A stretch of 64,000 nt of DNA from Bacillus sp. FSL H8-0547 (GCA_038002745.1 JBBODD010000001.1:2914001-2978000), one strand, 5' to 3'. Numbered from the stretch's first letter, positions 18,344 to 27,785 are shown. The notes: generated from the letters alone by a model not told the origin. Made by a program: numbers and translations.

Positions 18344-20032
18344 ATGGAAGTGCAAAAACCATGGCTTCATCTATATCCTGACGAAATACCCCACTACACA
18401 GAGTTTGACAACCTGCCTCTACAAGCCTATCTTACAAAAGCAGCAGATGAATTTCCGGCAAAAACCGCCATTCACTTCTTAGGAAAGGAGCTTACGTTCA
18501 GGGAAGTCCGCGAACAGTCTTTGAAACTTGCAGCCTACCTTCAGGAGCTGGGACTGAAAAAAGATGAGCGCGTTTCGATTATGCTCCCGAACTGCCCTCA
18601 GGCAGTCATTGCCTACTACGGCGTCCTTTTTGCCGGAGGAATTGTTGTTCAGACAAATCCGCTGTATATGGAAAGAGAGCTTGAATATCAGCTGAATGAC
18701 TCTGACGCCAAATATATCATTACGCTCGACCTTCTCTATCCAAGGGTCTCAAAAATGAAAGCGTTAACAGGGCTTGAACACATCATCGCAACAAGCATCA
18801 AAGATTATCTTCCATTTCCTAAAAATCTGCTCTATCCGCTCGTGCAAAAAAAACAGAACCAGATTGTCGTCAAAATTGAGCATGGCGGACATACACACCA
18901 ATTTAAAGAAATTATGAAAAGAGAGAATACAGAAGTAGATGCATTTGAAGTGAATGCAAAAGAGGACGTGGCTCTTCTTCAGTACACAGGCGGCACAACA
19001 GGTTTTCCAAAAGGTGTTATGCTGACGCACGAAAATCTGGTGGCCAATACGTCCATGTGCACATCCTGGATGTATCAGTGCAGGCGCGGCGAAGAATCTG
19101 TTCTCGGCATCCTGCCATTTTTTCACGTTTACGGAATGACTGCTGTCATGAACCTGTCCATCATGCAGGGATATAAGATGATTCTGCTGCCGAAGTTTGA
19201 TGCGACGGATACGCTGAAAGCAATCGACAAGCTGAAGCCAACCCTGTTTCCGGGCGCTCCGACTATTTATATCGCCCTGTTGAATCATCCCGATCTTAAA
19301 AAATATGACCTTTCTTCCGTTGAGTCCTGCATAAGCGGATCCGCTCCGCTTCCGGTTGAAGTTCAGGAGCAATTTGAACGGGAAACCGGAGGGAAACTTG
19401 TAGAGGGATACGGTCTTTCAGAAGCATCTCCCGTTACACATTCCAACTTCCTCTGGTCGCACCGAAAAAAAGGAAGCATCGGAGTGCCGTGGCCAAGTAC
19501 AGATTCTGTGATCCTCTCATTTGAAACCGGAAAACCGGCCGCATTTAACGAGCTCGGAGAAATTGCTGTCAGAGGTCCTCAGATCATGAAGGGATATTGG
19601 AAAAAACCTGAAGAGACGGCTGCTGTGATCAAGGATGGCTGGCTGCTTACAGGTGATATCGGCTATATGGATGAGGAAGGCTATTTTTATATTGTCGACA
19701 GAAAGAAAGATATGATTATTGCCGGTGGATTTAATATCTATCCGCGCGAGATTGAAGAAGTGCTTTACGAGCATGAAAAAGTGCAGGAAGTGGTCGTCGC
19801 AGGCATACCTGACCCGTACAGAGGGGAGACGGTCAAAGCCTACATCGTCCTGAAAGAGGGAGAAGAGGCAACCGAGCAGGAATTTGACGAATTTGCCCGC
19901 AAACATATGGCAGCTTATAAAATTCCAAGGATCTATGAATTCCGTCAGGAGCTTCCAAAGACAGCTGTCGGAAAGATTTTGAGGCGCTCTCTTGTTGAAG
20001 AGGAAAAAGAAAAGCTGAAAAATGCGAATTGA
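18344..20032 (+). CDS. lcfA: Long-chain fatty-acid-CoA ligase
   Basis: Activates fatty acids to acyl-CoA using ATP, the entry step of beta-oxidation. The 562-residue protein belongs to the ANL superfamily. The P-loop-like motif A3 is LQYTGGTTGFPKGVML. Later motifs include GYGLSEASPVTH, GWLLTGDIGYMDEEGYF, VDRKKDMIIAGGFNIYPREIE and the C-terminal lysine in PKTAVGKILRR. The ATG at 18344 is chosen because GGAGG lies 7 nt upstream. It is followed by a GC-rich terminator and then the fadR operon that governs the same pathway. Confidence 0.95.
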   Translation: MEVQKPWLHLYPDEIPHYTEFDNLPLQAYLTKAADEFPAKTAIHFLGKELTFREVREQSLKLAAYLQELGLKKDERVSIMLPNCPQAVIAYYGVLFAGGIVVQTNPLYMERELEYQLNDSDAKYIITLDLLYPRVSKMKALTGLEHIIATSIKDYLPFPKNLLYPLVQKKQNQIVVKIEHGGHTHQFKEIMKRENTEVDAFEVNAKEDVALLQYTGGTTGFPKGVMLTHENLVANTSMCTSWMYQCRRGEESVLGILPFFHVYGMTAVMNLSIMQGYKMILLPKFDATDTLKAIDKLKPTLFPGAPTIYIALLNHPDLKKYDLSSVESCISGSAPLPVEVQEQFERETGGKLVEGYGLSEASPVTHSNFLWSHRKKGSIGVPWPSTDSVILSFETGKPAAFNELGEIAVRGPQIMKGYWKKPEETAAVIKDGWLLTGDIGYMDEEGYFYIVDRKKDMIIAGGFNIYPREIEEVLYEHEKVQEVVVAGIPDPYRGETVKAYIVLKEGEEATEQEFDEFARKHMAAYKIPRIYEFRQELPKTAVGKILRRSLVEEEKEKLKNAN

Positions 20033-20061
20033 TTCATCATTACTTATTAAGCATTAAGATT

Positions 20062-20129
20062 CCAGTGTACTGCAGTGGAAGGCTCCAGTCACTCCCCGCA
20101 GTAATCCTGGAGCGAAAGGGAACGGGTAC
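20062..20129 (+). repeat. R2 dispersed repeat, internally deleted copy 2
   Basis: A 68-bp relic with the R2 left end (CCAGTGTACTGCAGTGGAAG) joined to the right part (CACTCCCCGC, then TGGAGCGAAAGGGAACGGGTA). The central structured part is missing compared with copies 1, 4 and 5. Confidence 0.7.
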
Positions 20130-20157
20130 ATTGCAACAAGCAAGAATAACTTGAAAC

Positions 20158-20190
20158 GGCCCCCCGAGTTGCTGCGGGGGTCTTTTCACG
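20158..20190 (+). terminator. Probable terminator after lcfA
   Basis: CCCCCCG pairs with CGGGGG-type sequence around AGTTGCTG, followed by TCTTTTC. The T tract is weak. Confidence 0.6.
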
Positions 20191-20240
20191 CTATGATGGA
20201 GAAACACTTCTAAAAGCTTTTACCGGGTTGCATCTTTTTC

Positions 20241-20269
20241 TTGACAGAAGAGCTTTGTCATTTTATGAT
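20241..20269 (+). promoter_or_regulatory. Sigma-A promoter of fadR-fadB-etfBA
   Basis: Perfect TTGACA (20241-20246), a 17-bp spacer and TATGAT (20264-20269). Confidence 0.85.
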
Positions 20270-20270
20270 G

Positions 20271-20300
20271 AAATTATGAATGATGATTCATTCATAATTT
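20271..20300 (+). promoter_or_regulatory. FadR operator
   Basis: A perfect 13-bp inverted repeat, AAATTATGAATGA and TCATTCATAATTT, around TGAT. The core TGAATGATGATTCATTCA matches the B. subtilis FadR site (TGAATGA-N4-TCATTCA). It begins 1 bp after the -10 and so covers the transcription start. This implies FadR represses its own operon, with relief by long-chain acyl-CoA. Confidence 0.9.
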
Positions 20301-20317
20301 GAAAGGAAGAATGAACA

Positions 20318-20902
20318 TTGAAGCAAAAACGACCAAAATACCTCCAGATCATTGATGCAGCTGTCATCGTGATTGCCGAAAACGGCTACCATCATGCACA
20401 GGTATCAAAGATTGCCAAGCAGGCTGGAGTAGCTGATGGCACAATCTATCTGTATTTTAAAAACAAAGAAGATATCCTTATCTCCCTCTTTCAGGAAAAG
20501 ATGGGCGTGTTCATCGAAAAAATTCAACAAGAAATAGCAGGAAAAGACACGGCTGCGGAGAAATTATATATGTTGATAGAAAAGCATTTTTCTCTATTGG
20601 CAGAAGACCATCACCTGGCTGTTGTGACCCAGCTTGAACTCAGGCAGTCCAATAAGGAGCTTCGCCTGAGAATCAACGAGATACTCAAAGGCTACCTGAA
20701 TATCCTTGACTCCATTATTCAGACTGGCAAAGATACCTCTGAATTCAGCGAGGATCTCGATGCAAGACTTGCAAGGCAGATGATTTTCGGAACAATTGAC
20801 GAAACAGTCACAACCTGGGTTATGAACGACCTGAAGTTTGACCTCCCTGCACTTGCAGGAAATGTTCACAAACTCTTAATCAACGGCTGCGGCAGGGTGT
20901 AG
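20318..20902 (+). CDS. fadR: TetR-family fatty-acid metabolism repressor FadR
   Basis: A 194-residue TetR-type repressor (YsiA/FadR) that releases DNA when it binds long-chain acyl-CoA. The N-terminal helix-turn-helix is ENGYHHAQVSKIAKQAGVADG-TIYLYFKNKEDIL. The C-terminal ligand domain includes VTQLELRQSNKELR and RQMIFGTIDETVTTWVMND, which match B. subtilis FadR closely. TTG start with AAGGA upstream. Its own operator lies immediately upstream. First gene of a unit continuing with fadB, etfB and etfA. Confidence 0.95.
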   Translation: MKQKRPKYLQIIDAAVIVIAENGYHHAQVSKIAKQAGVADGTIYLYFKNKEDILISLFQEKMGVFIEKIQQEIAGKDTAAEKLYMLIEKHFSLLAEDHHLAVVTQLELRQSNKELRLRINEILKGYLNILDSIIQTGKDTSEFSEDLDARLARQMIFGTIDETVTTWVMNDLKFDLPALAGNVHKLLINGCGRV

Positions 20903-20944
20903 CGTCACCCTCTGCGCCAACATGCACAAAAGGAGGCCTGCGCT

Positions 20945-21718
20945 GTGAGTTATTTAAAAGTCAAAGTAGAAGATTATGTTGCGGACGTAACCATACACCA
21001 ACCTCCCGCAAACGCATTATCGTCCTATGTTTTGAAAGAGCTTTCATCACTGATGGATGGATTTGAATCAAACAAAGAAGTACGAGTTATTGTCATTCAC
21101 GGAGAAGGACGTTTCTTCTCGGCAGGAGCTGACATTAAGGAATTTACGGCAGTGAAAAACGGCGAAGAATTTTCAGGGCTTGCCGCAAACGGCCAAGAGC
21201 TTTTTGAACGAATTGAGACTTTTCCAAAGCCGGTCATCGCTTCCATTCATGGAGCTGCCCTCGGCGGCGGTCTCGAACTCGCAATGAGCTGCCACGTAAG
21301 GCTTGTCACTGAAAACGCCAAGCTTGGACTTCCTGAACTGCAGCTCGGCCTGATTCCGGGATTTGCAGGGTCGCAGCGCCTGCCTAAATATGTAGGAGAA
21401 GCGAAAGCGCTTGAAATGCTGCTGACGAGCGAACCGATCTCAGGAACGGAAGCGGTGTCATTTGGACTTGCAAACCATGCTTTCCCTGAAGACTCTCTCG
21501 CTGAAGAGACAATGAAGCTTGCAAAGAAATTTGCAGCGAAAAGTCCGATAGCCGTTGCGGCAGCCATTGATCTGATCAACGCTTCTAAAACTCTTCCTTA
21601 CCATGAAAGAGTAAAGAAGGAAGCCGGATATTTCGGCACCGTTTTTGAAAGTGCGGACGCCAAAGAAGGCATAAGTGCTTTTCTTGAGAAAAGACAGCCG
21701 CAGTTCAAGGGCGAATAA
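20945..21718 (+). CDS. fadB: Enoyl-CoA hydratase
   Basis: A 257-residue crotonase-family enzyme that hydrates trans-2-enoyl-CoA in beta-oxidation (YsiB/FadB in B. subtilis). The first oxyanion-hole segment is FFSAGADIKEF. The second is GAALGGGLELAMSCHVRL, and the catalytic Glu region is KLGLPELQLGLIPGFAGSQRL. Length is normal for the family. GTG start behind AAAAGGAGG. Lies between the repressor gene and the electron transfer flavoprotein genes, consistent with one catabolic operon. Confidence 0.93.
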   Translation: MSYLKVKVEDYVADVTIHQPPANALSSYVLKELSSLMDGFESNKEVRVIVIHGEGRFFSAGADIKEFTAVKNGEEFSGLAANGQELFERIETFPKPVIASIHGAALGGGLELAMSCHVRLVTENAKLGLPELQLGLIPGFAGSQRLPKYVGEAKALEMLLTSEPISGTEAVSFGLANHAFPEDSLAEETMKLAKKFAAKSPIAVAAAIDLINASKTLPYHERVKKEAGYFGTVFESADAKEGISAFLEKRQPQFKGE

Positions 21719-21790
21719 ACGTCACTGATTAAACGTTACATACGTTTTTTCTATACAATTTAAATGCTTAACGTAAATAGGGGGATGGAC

Positions 21791-22564
21791 ATGAATATTT
21801 ATGTAATCATGAAAAAAACGTTTGATACGGAAGAAAAAATAACGCTTCAAAACGGCAAAATCAATGAAGACGGCGCCGAGTTCATTATTAATCCTTACGA
21901 TGAATATGCGATTGAAGAAGCGATTCAGATCCGCGATGCAAACAGCGGAGAAGTAACAGTTGTGACAATCGGCGGCGAAGAGGCTGAGAAGGAATTGCGC
22001 ACAGCTCTTGCCATGGGGTGTGACAAGGCTGTTCTTATTAATACGGAAGATGATCTTGAAGACGGAGATCAGTTTACAACGTCAAAAATCCTTGCTGAAT
22101 ATTTCAAAGACAAGGAAGCAGATTTGATTCTCGGCGGAAACGTTGCGATTGACGGCGGTTCAGGCCAGGTAGGTCCTCGTCTAGCAGAACTCCTTGATAT
22201 TCCTTATGTTACGACAATTACAAAGCTTGAAATCAATGGAAATCAGGCTACCGTTGTCCGCGATGTAGAAGGTGATTCAGAAGTAATCGAAACAGCTCTT
22301 CCTTTGCTAGTGACAGCACAGCAGGGACTGAACGAGCCACGCTACCCTTCTTTGCCTGGAATCATGAAAGCAAAGAAAAAGCCGCTTGAAGAGCTGGAAC
22401 TGGATGATCTGGATCTAGAGGAAGATGACGTTGAACCGAAAACGAAAACAATCGAAATTTACATGCCGCCAAAGAAAGAAGCAGGAAAAGTACTTCAGGG
22501 CGAGCTTGATGCCCAGGTAAAAGAACTGGTATCACTTCTTCGCAACGAAGCGAAAGTCATCTGA
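21791..22564 (+). CDS. etfB: Electron transfer flavoprotein beta subunit
   Basis: A 257-residue subunit that binds AMP and docks acyl-CoA dehydrogenases. It starts MNIYVIMKKTFDTEEKITL, and the family signature region VTIGGEEAEKELRTALAMGCDKAVLI is visible. The C-terminal recognition loop contains EPRYPSLPGIMKAKKKPLE, the conserved recognition-loop sequence of ETF beta. The start at 21791 is chosen because GGGGG precedes it by about 6 nt. Pairs with etfA downstream (56-nt gap) and takes electrons from fatty-acid oxidation. Confidence 0.94.
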   Translation: MNIYVIMKKTFDTEEKITLQNGKINEDGAEFIINPYDEYAIEEAIQIRDANSGEVTVVTIGGEEAEKELRTALAMGCDKAVLINTEDDLEDGDQFTTSKILAEYFKDKEADLILGGNVAIDGGSGQVGPRLAELLDIPYVTTITKLEINGNQATVVRDVEGDSEVIETALPLLVTAQQGLNEPRYPSLPGIMKAKKKPLEELELDDLDLEEDDVEPKTKTIEIYMPPKKEAGKVLQGELDAQVKELVSLLRNEAKVI

Positions 22565-22620
22565 CAATCTGGACCAGCACGGAATTACTTTCTATCAAAC
22601 GTATAACAGGGGGACTTATA

Positions 22621-23598
22621 ATGGCACGAAAAGTACTGGTACTCGGAGAAGTACGTGATCAATCACTCCGCAATGTTTCTTTTGAAGCAATTGCTGCAGG
22701 CAAAACGATTTCAGAAGGCGGGGAAGTAACAGCTGTTCTTTTAGGGGAAAGCGTTGCTTCGCTTGCACAGGAAATGATCTACTACGGTGCAGACCGCGTA
22801 ATTACGGTAGAAGACGCAAAGCTGACAACATATACGCCTGACGGTTATTCACAGGCTCTTCTGGCTGTAATTGAACAGGAAAAACCTGAAGGCCTGATTT
22901 TTGGCCATACAGCTCTTGGAAAAGATTTATCGCCCAAAATCGCTGCGAAAATCGGTTCTGGCCTGATCTCTGATGCAACGGATTTAGAAGTGACAGGCGG
23001 AAATGCCGTGTTCACACGACCGATCTACTCAGGAAAAGCGTTCGAAAAGAAAATTGTGACAGACGGAACAATTTTTGCTACAATCCGTCCAAATAACATT
23101 GCTCCTCTTGAGAAGGATGAATCAAGAAGCGGCGAAGTCTCTTCAGTCTCAGCTGATATCAAGGATCTTCGCACAGTTGTAAAAGAAGTGGTGCGCAAAG
23201 CAACTGAAGGCGTTGATCTCTCAGAAGCAAAAGTGATTGTTGCAGGCGGACGCGGAGTGAAAAGCACAGACGGCTTTAATCCTCTTAAAGAGCTTGCGGA
23301 TGTTCTTGGCGGAGCGGTTGGCGCTTCCCGCGGTGCATGTGATGCGGATTACTGCGATTATTCCCTGCAGATTGGCCAGACAGGAAAAGTTGTCACTCCT
23401 GACTTGTACATTGCCTGCGGCATCTCCGGAGCCATTCAGCATTTAGCAGGTATGTCCAACTCAAAAATCATTGTTGCCATCAACAAAGATCCGGAAGCTA
23501 ATATCTTTAAAGTGGCCGATTACGGTATTGTCGGTGACCTTTTTGAAGTCATACCGCTTCTGACAGAAGAGTTCAAAAAGCTTAAAGTTCATTCTTAA
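22621..23598 (+). CDS. etfA: Electron transfer flavoprotein alpha subunit
   Basis: A 325-residue FAD-binding partner of EtfB. The C-terminal FAD domain is clear: VIVAGGRGVKSTDGFNPLKELAD, then VGASRGACDADYC, IGQTGKVVTPDLYIACGISGAIQHLAGM, and VAINKDPEANIFKVADYGIVGDLFEV. All are standard ETF-alpha signatures. GGGGG precedes the ATG. It ends the fadR-fadB-etfB-etfA unit, followed by a terminator. Confidence 0.95.
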   Translation: MARKVLVLGEVRDQSLRNVSFEAIAAGKTISEGGEVTAVLLGESVASLAQEMIYYGADRVITVEDAKLTTYTPDGYSQALLAVIEQEKPEGLIFGHTALGKDLSPKIAAKIGSGLISDATDLEVTGGNAVFTRPIYSGKAFEKKIVTDGTIFATIRPNNIAPLEKDESRSGEVSSVSADIKDLRTVVKEVVRKATEGVDLSEAKVIVAGGRGVKSTDGFNPLKELADVLGGAVGASRGACDADYCDYSLQIGQTGKVVTPDLYIACGISGAIQHLAGMSNSKIIVAINKDPEANIFKVADYGIVGDLFEVIPLLTEEFKKLKVHS

Positions 23599-23606
23599 AA
23601 GACCAT

Positions 23607-23638
23607 AAAACACGACCTCGCCCGTCGTGTTTTTATTT
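23607..23638 (+). terminator. Terminator after etfA
   Basis: AAAACACGAC pairs with GTCGTGTTTT around CTCGCCC and is followed by TATTTTC. Confidence 0.88.
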
Positions 23639-23762
23639 TCTCCAGTCCGGATATGTTTTTCATCAGAAAGTTGGGGAAAAGTATAAGTGAGCAAAAAATT
23701 CGCAGACCCAATTCTTTAATGCTATACTTCAGTTATTACTCGATTTATAGGAGGAAATTACA

Positions 23763-24077
23763 ATGGCAATTACAAATGCAACAGATCAAACATTCACAGC
23801 AGAAACTAGCGAAGGCGTAGTCCTCGTTGACTTTTGGGCTCCATGGTGCGGACCTTGTAAAATGATTGCCCCGGTTCTTGAAGAACTTGATCAGGAAATG
23901 GGCGATAAAGTGAAAGTGGTTAAGCTTGATGTTGATGAAAACCAGGAAACAGCAGGCAAATACGGTGTTATGAGCATTCCTACTTTGCTTGTATTCAAAA
24001 ACGGCGAAGTTGTAGACAAAACGGTTGGCTTCCAGCCTAAAGAAGCTTTGGCTGAACTTCTTAATAAACACGCATAA
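23763..24077 (+). CDS. trxA: Thioredoxin
   Basis: A 104-residue cytosolic dithiol reductase. Active site [10 protein letters not shown] is intact, and the cis-proline region [13 protein letters not shown] is present. AGGAGG precedes the ATG. It follows etfA as in B. subtilis but is separated from it by a terminator. A TATACT box with an upstream TG (around 23722) suggests its own promoter. Confidence 0.97.
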   Translation: MAITNATDQTFTAETSEGVVLVDFWAPWCGPCKMIAPVLEELDQEMGDKVKVVKLDVDENQETAGKYGVMSIPTLLVFKNGEVVDKTVGFQPKEALAELLNKHA

Positions 24078-24116
24078 TCGAAAACCTGCCTGAGATCATT
24101 CGGCTGGATCTTTCAA

Positions 24117-24152
24117 ACTAAAAACCCAGGCTTACGAGCTTGGGTTTTTAGT
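24117..24152 (+). terminator. Terminator after trxA
   Basis: ACTAAAAACCCAGGC pairs with GCTTGGGTTTTTAGT, one G-T wobble, around a short loop. T-rich tail. Confidence 0.88.
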
Positions 24153-24358
24153 TTCTCTTTCAAAAAAGGAGAAAGCGCTCCTCTCCGAATCAAAAAATAT
24201 GTCAATTATTGCTCAGGAAATGATTGCCCCGCTGCATGTAAAGTATGCACGAATTCTCCTCTGACTGCGTCTGCAAATAAGCGTGCATATCTCCGCACGA
24301 CTCACAGACAGGAAAATGGTACAATATTGGAATAAACCTTATTAATGGAGTGTCCGCA

Positions 24359-26143
24359 ATGGAGCAATTGATAAAAGAAAAGCTGGCCGTTTTGCCGGAT
24401 CAGCCGGGCTGCTATTTAATGAAGGACCGTTTCGGCACCGTTATATATGTCGGAAAAGCAAAAGTGCTGAAGAATCGTGTCCGTTCTTATTTTACAGGCT
24501 CACATGACGGGAAAACGCAGCGCCTTGTGAGTGAAATCAGAGATTTTGAATACATTGTAACCTCTTCAAATATAGAAGCGCTTATCTTAGAGCTGAACCT
24601 GATAAAAAAGCATGATCCAAAATACAATATCATGCTGAAGGATGACAAAATTTATCCGTTTATCAAAATCACCGGTGAAAGACATCCGCGGCTGATCGTT
24701 ACCCGGAATGTTAAGAAGGATAAAGGAAAATACTTCGGGCCATACCCGAACGTACAGGCAGCAAGGGAAACGAAGAAGCTGCTTGACCGTCTCTATCCTT
24801 TAAGAAAATGCTCCACACTCCCTGATCGAGTATGCCTTTACTACCATATGGGACAATGCCTTGCACCCTGCGTCTACAATGTGACGCAGGAACAGAACAG
24901 GCAGATGGTGGACGAAATGACGCGCTTTCTTAAAGGCGGATTTAAGCAGATTAAAGAGGAACTCTCAAAGAAAATGCTGGCTGCATCAGAGAATCTTGAT
25001 TTTGAACGTGCAAAAGAATACCGGGACCAGATCGCCCACATCGACGCCACGATGGAAAAGCAAAAGATGACGATGAATGATTTTGTTGACCGTGATGTGT
25101 TCGGCTATTCGTTCGACAAGGGGTGGATGTGCGTTCAAGTGTTTTTTGTAAGGCAGGGCAAGCTGATTGAAAGGGATATAGCCATGTTCCCGCTTTATCA
25201 GGAACCTGAGGAAGAATTCTTGACCTTCCTCGGCCAGTTTTACTCAAAGAGCAATCATATTCTGCCGAAAGAAATTCTGCTTCCGGACAGCGTTGACGGG
25301 GAAATGGCTGCTGAGCTTCTACAGGTTACGGCGACACAGCCTCAGCGGGGGAAGAAAAAGGATCTCGTTCTGCTGGCACATGAAAATGCAAAAATTGCCC
25401 TCAAGGAAAAATTCTCGCTGATCGAGCGCGATGAAGAACGAACGATAAAAGCGATTGACCAGCTGGGTGAAAAAATGGGCATTTATACGCCTGCAAGAAT
25501 TGAAGCCTTTGATAATTCAAACATTCAGGGAACAGATCCGGTATCGGCCATGATTGTTTTCATTGACGGGAAGCCTGCCAAAAAGGAATACAGAAAGTAT
25601 AAAATTAAAACTGTTAAAGGCCCTGATGATTATGAATCGATGCGGGAAGTTGTCCGCAGACGCTATACGCGCGTCCTGAAAGAAGAACTTCCGCTTCCTG
25701 ATTTAATTATTATTGACGGGGGGAAAGGCCACCTTGCAGCAGCTCAGGATGTGCTTGAAAATGAGCTTGGCTTGACCATACCTGTAGCAGGCCTTGTAAA
25801 GGACGACAAACATCGAACATCCAACCTCATGGTCGGCAGTCCGCCTGAAATTGTGGAACTTGAACGAAACAGCCAGGAGTTTTATCTCCTCCAGCGCATT
25901 CAGGATGAGGTTCACAGGTTTGCGATTACTTTCCACAGGCAAACTCGGGGAAAGACCGCCTTTCAATCCATTCTGGATGACATACCTGGCGTTGGAGAAA
26001 AACGCAGGAAGGTCCTGCTGAAACATTTCGGGTCTGTGAAAAAAATGAAAGAGGCAAGTGTAGATGACATTATCGCTGCAGGCATGCCTTCAAATACCGC
26101 AGAATTAATCTATGAGAAACTGCAGGAAAAAGAAGAAGCATAA
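24359..26143 (+). CDS. uvrC: Excinuclease ABC subunit C
   Basis: A 594-residue nuclease that makes both incisions in nucleotide excision repair with UvrA and UvrB. Order of parts: N-terminal GIY-YIG domain ([30 protein letters not shown], residues about 15-45), a cysteine-containing segment ([23 protein letters not shown]), the UVR motif ([26 protein letters not shown]), an RNase H-like 5' incision domain ([11 protein letters not shown]), and C-terminal helix-hairpin-helix motifs ([20 protein letters not shown]). ATG 24359 is preferred over the GTG at 24350 because GGAGTG lies upstream at good spacing. Confidence 0.96.
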   Translation: MEQLIKEKLAVLPDQPGCYLMKDRFGTVIYVGKAKVLKNRVRSYFTGSHDGKTQRLVSEIRDFEYIVTSSNIEALILELNLIKKHDPKYNIMLKDDKIYPFIKITGERHPRLIVTRNVKKDKGKYFGPYPNVQAARETKKLLDRLYPLRKCSTLPDRVCLYYHMGQCLAPCVYNVTQEQNRQMVDEMTRFLKGGFKQIKEELSKKMLAASENLDFERAKEYRDQIAHIDATMEKQKMTMNDFVDRDVFGYSFDKGWMCVQVFFVRQGKLIERDIAMFPLYQEPEEEFLTFLGQFYSKSNHILPKEILLPDSVDGEMAAELLQVTATQPQRGKKKDLVLLAHENAKIALKEKFSLIERDEERTIKAIDQLGEKMGIYTPARIEAFDNSNIQGTDPVSAMIVFIDGKPAKKEYRKYKIKTVKGPDDYESMREVVRRRYTRVLKEELPLPDLIIIDGGKGHLAAAQDVLENELGLTIPVAGLVKDDKHRTSNLMVGSPPEIVELERNSQEFYLLQRIQDEVHRFAITFHRQTRGKTAFQSILDDIPGVGEKRRKVLLKHFGSVKKMKEASVDDIIAAGMPSNTAELIYEKLQEKEEA

Positions 26144-26150
26144 AATGTTC

Positions 26151-26179
26151 TTGCTTTAAGCAGTAAGGTTTGCTAAAAT
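26151..26179 (+). promoter_or_regulatory. Sigma-A promoter of lysC
   Basis: TTGCTT (26151-26156), a 17-bp spacer and TAAAAT (26174-26179), directly upstream of the lysine riboswitch. Confidence 0.7.
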
Positions 26180-26212
26180 TTTAACTAATTTCATAAATCA
26201 GATCGTTTAGTT

Positions 26213-26466
26213 CGTTAAATGACGGTAGAGGTGCGGACTTCAAGAGTAGCGCGTCAGAGGAAAATGGATTCCTTTGAAGACGCGTGAAAGGGGAGCGCCG
26301 CCGAAGCAAAGAAAGAGCCATTTCTTCTCTTTGCTGGTTTTGCGTTTAAGAGACGCAGGATTGTCAAGAAAATGATGTTTTTCTTGGAGCGCTATCTCAT
26401 TGTATGAATGAAGTTCCATTATTCGTTTATGCAAGCAATGAGATAGAGAATCTCATTGCTTTTTTG
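26213..26466 (+). promoter_or_regulatory. Lysine riboswitch (L-box) with terminator platform
   Basis: Conserved L-box elements are GGTAGAGGTGCGGACTTCAAG (26224-26244), GAAAGGGGAGCGCCGCCGAAG (26286-26306) and the closing CTATCTCATTG (26392-26402). That last strand can pair either with ATGA-C-GGTAG at the 5' side (P1, lysine bound) or with CAATGAGATAG (26434-26444, antiterminator). When P1 forms, the latter is free to join the terminator. Lysine should therefore switch lysC off. Confidence 0.95.
26431..26466 (+). terminator. Lysine-dependent terminator of the L-box
   Basis: AGCAATGAGAT pairs with ATCTCATTGCT around AGAGA, followed by TTTTTT. Confidence 0.92.
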
Positions 26467-26543
26467 CGTTTTCCGGGATTCTCCCTTTTACTTGCTGACG
26501 ATCAAATTAGACTTTAAATAAGACTTGAAAGGCGAGAGGCGAT

Positions 26544-27785
26544 ATGGGTTTAATTGTACAAAAATTCGGAGGCACATCTGTTGGTTCTCCTGAGAAGATC
26601 ATGAATGCTGCAAACCGTGCAGCTGAAGAAAGACAAAAGGGGAACAGCGTAGTTGTCGTTGTATCGGCAATGGGGAAAACAACCGATCACTTAGTATCAC
26701 TTTCCGCTGAAATCACTCAAAAGCCGAGCAAGCGCGAAATGGACATGCTTCTTTCTACAGGCGAGCAAGTGACCATTTCTCTTCTGACAATGGCTTTGCA
26801 GGCGAAAGGCTATGACGCTGTTTCCTACACAGGCTGGCAGGCCGGGATCAGCACAGAGCATGTCCACGGAAATGCGAGAATTTCCGGAATCGATACAGAG
26901 AAAATGGAAAAACGGCTTTCTGAAGGGAAAATCGTCGTTGTTGCCGGATTTCAGGGCTTCGCAGACGGCAGCGAGATTACGACTCTTGGACGCGGTGGCT
27001 CCGATACAACCGCAGTTGCATTAGCAGCAGCGCTGAAAGCGGACAAATGCGATATTTATACAGACGTCACGGGTGTATTCACAACCGATCCGCGTTTTGT
27101 AAAAGGCGCAAGAAAGCTTGAAGGAATTTCCTATGATGAAATGCTTGAGCTCGCCAACCTTGGAGCGGGTGTCCTGCATCCGCGAGCAGTTGAATTTGCA
27201 AAGAATTACGGAGTACCGCTTGAAGTCAGATCCAGCACAGAAGCCGAACGGGGCACGCTTATTGAGGAGGAAACAGATATGGAACAGAATTTGATTGTAA
27301 GAGGCATTGCATTTGAAGATCAGGTGTCAAAAGTGACGGTTTGCGGGCTGCAGAACGGATTGTTGGCTCTTTCCACCATTTTCAAAACACTCGCAAGCCA
27401 CGGAATAAATGTGGATATTATTATTCAAAGTACATCAGACGCACAGATTGCTTCTCTTTCATTCTCCGTAAAAACAGGTGAGGTCGAAGAGACCGTGCAC
27501 GTTCTTGAAACATATAAAGAGGAGCTCGGATTTGAACGGATCGAATTTGAAAACGGGTTGTCCAAAGTGTCGATCGTGGGGTCCGGAATGGTCTCAAACC
27601 CGGGTGTTGCGGCGGAAATGTTCCATGTTCTTGCAAAGGAAGGGATTGAAGTGAAAATGGTCAGCACGTCAGAAATAAAAGTTTCAACGGTGGTCGGCCA
27701 TGCGGATATGGTGAAAGCGGTAGAAGCGCTTCACGATGCATTTGAATTATCAGAGCAGCCGGCAGGCGTATTTAACGCCAACTGA
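26544..27785 (+). CDS. lysC: Aspartate kinase II, alpha subunit
   Basis: Phosphorylates aspartate, the first step toward lysine, diaminopimelate, threonine and methionine. The 413-residue protein opens with VQKFGGTSVGSPEKI, the kinase signature, and carries GRGGSDTTAVALAAAL and LEVRSSTE in the kinase domain. Two ACT domains follow (from about residue 260: VTVCGLQNGLLALSTIF and KVSIVGSGMVSNPGVAAEMF), which bind the feedback effector. GGCGAGAGG precedes the ATG. Transcription is under the lysine riboswitch. A nested start for the beta subunit is annotated separately. Confidence 0.96.
   Translation: MGLIVQKFGGTSVGSPEKIMNAANRAAEERQKGNSVVVVVSAMGKTTDHLVSLSAEITQKPSKREMDMLLSTGEQVTISLLTMALQAKGYDAVSYTGWQAGISTEHVHGNARISGIDTEKMEKRLSEGKIVVVAGFQGFADGSEITTLGRGGSDTTAVALAAALKADKCDIYTDVTGVFTTDPRFVKGARKLEGISYDEMLELANLGAGVLHPRAVEFAKNYGVPLEVRSSTEAERGTLIEEETDMEQNLIVRGIAFEDQVSKVTVCGLQNGLLALSTIFKTLASHGINVDIIIQSTSDAQIASLSFSVKTGEVEETVHVLETYKEELGFERIEFENGLSKVSIVGSGMVSNPGVAAEMFHVLAKEGIEVKMVSTSEIKVSTVVGHADMVKAVEALHDAFELSEQPAGVFNAN
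27279..27785 (+). CDS. lysC: Aspartate kinase II, beta subunit (internal start)
   Basis: In B. subtilis lysC also makes a beta subunit from an in-frame internal start. The same device is visible here: ATG at 27279 is preceded by a perfect GAGGAGG (27264-27270) with 8-nt spacing. The 168-residue product, starting MEQNLIVRGIAFEDQVSK, contains only the two ACT regulatory domains and would form alpha2-beta2 with the full chain. The ribosome site is seen. That it is used is inferred from the B. subtilis precedent. Confidence 0.75.
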   Translation: MEQNLIVRGIAFEDQVSKVTVCGLQNGLLALSTIFKTLASHGINVDIIIQSTSDAQIASLSFSVKTGEVEETVHVLETYKEELGFERIEFENGLSKVSIVGSGMVSNPGVAAEMFHVLAKEGIEVKMVSTSEIKVSTVVGHADMVKAVEALHDAFELSEQPAGVFNAN

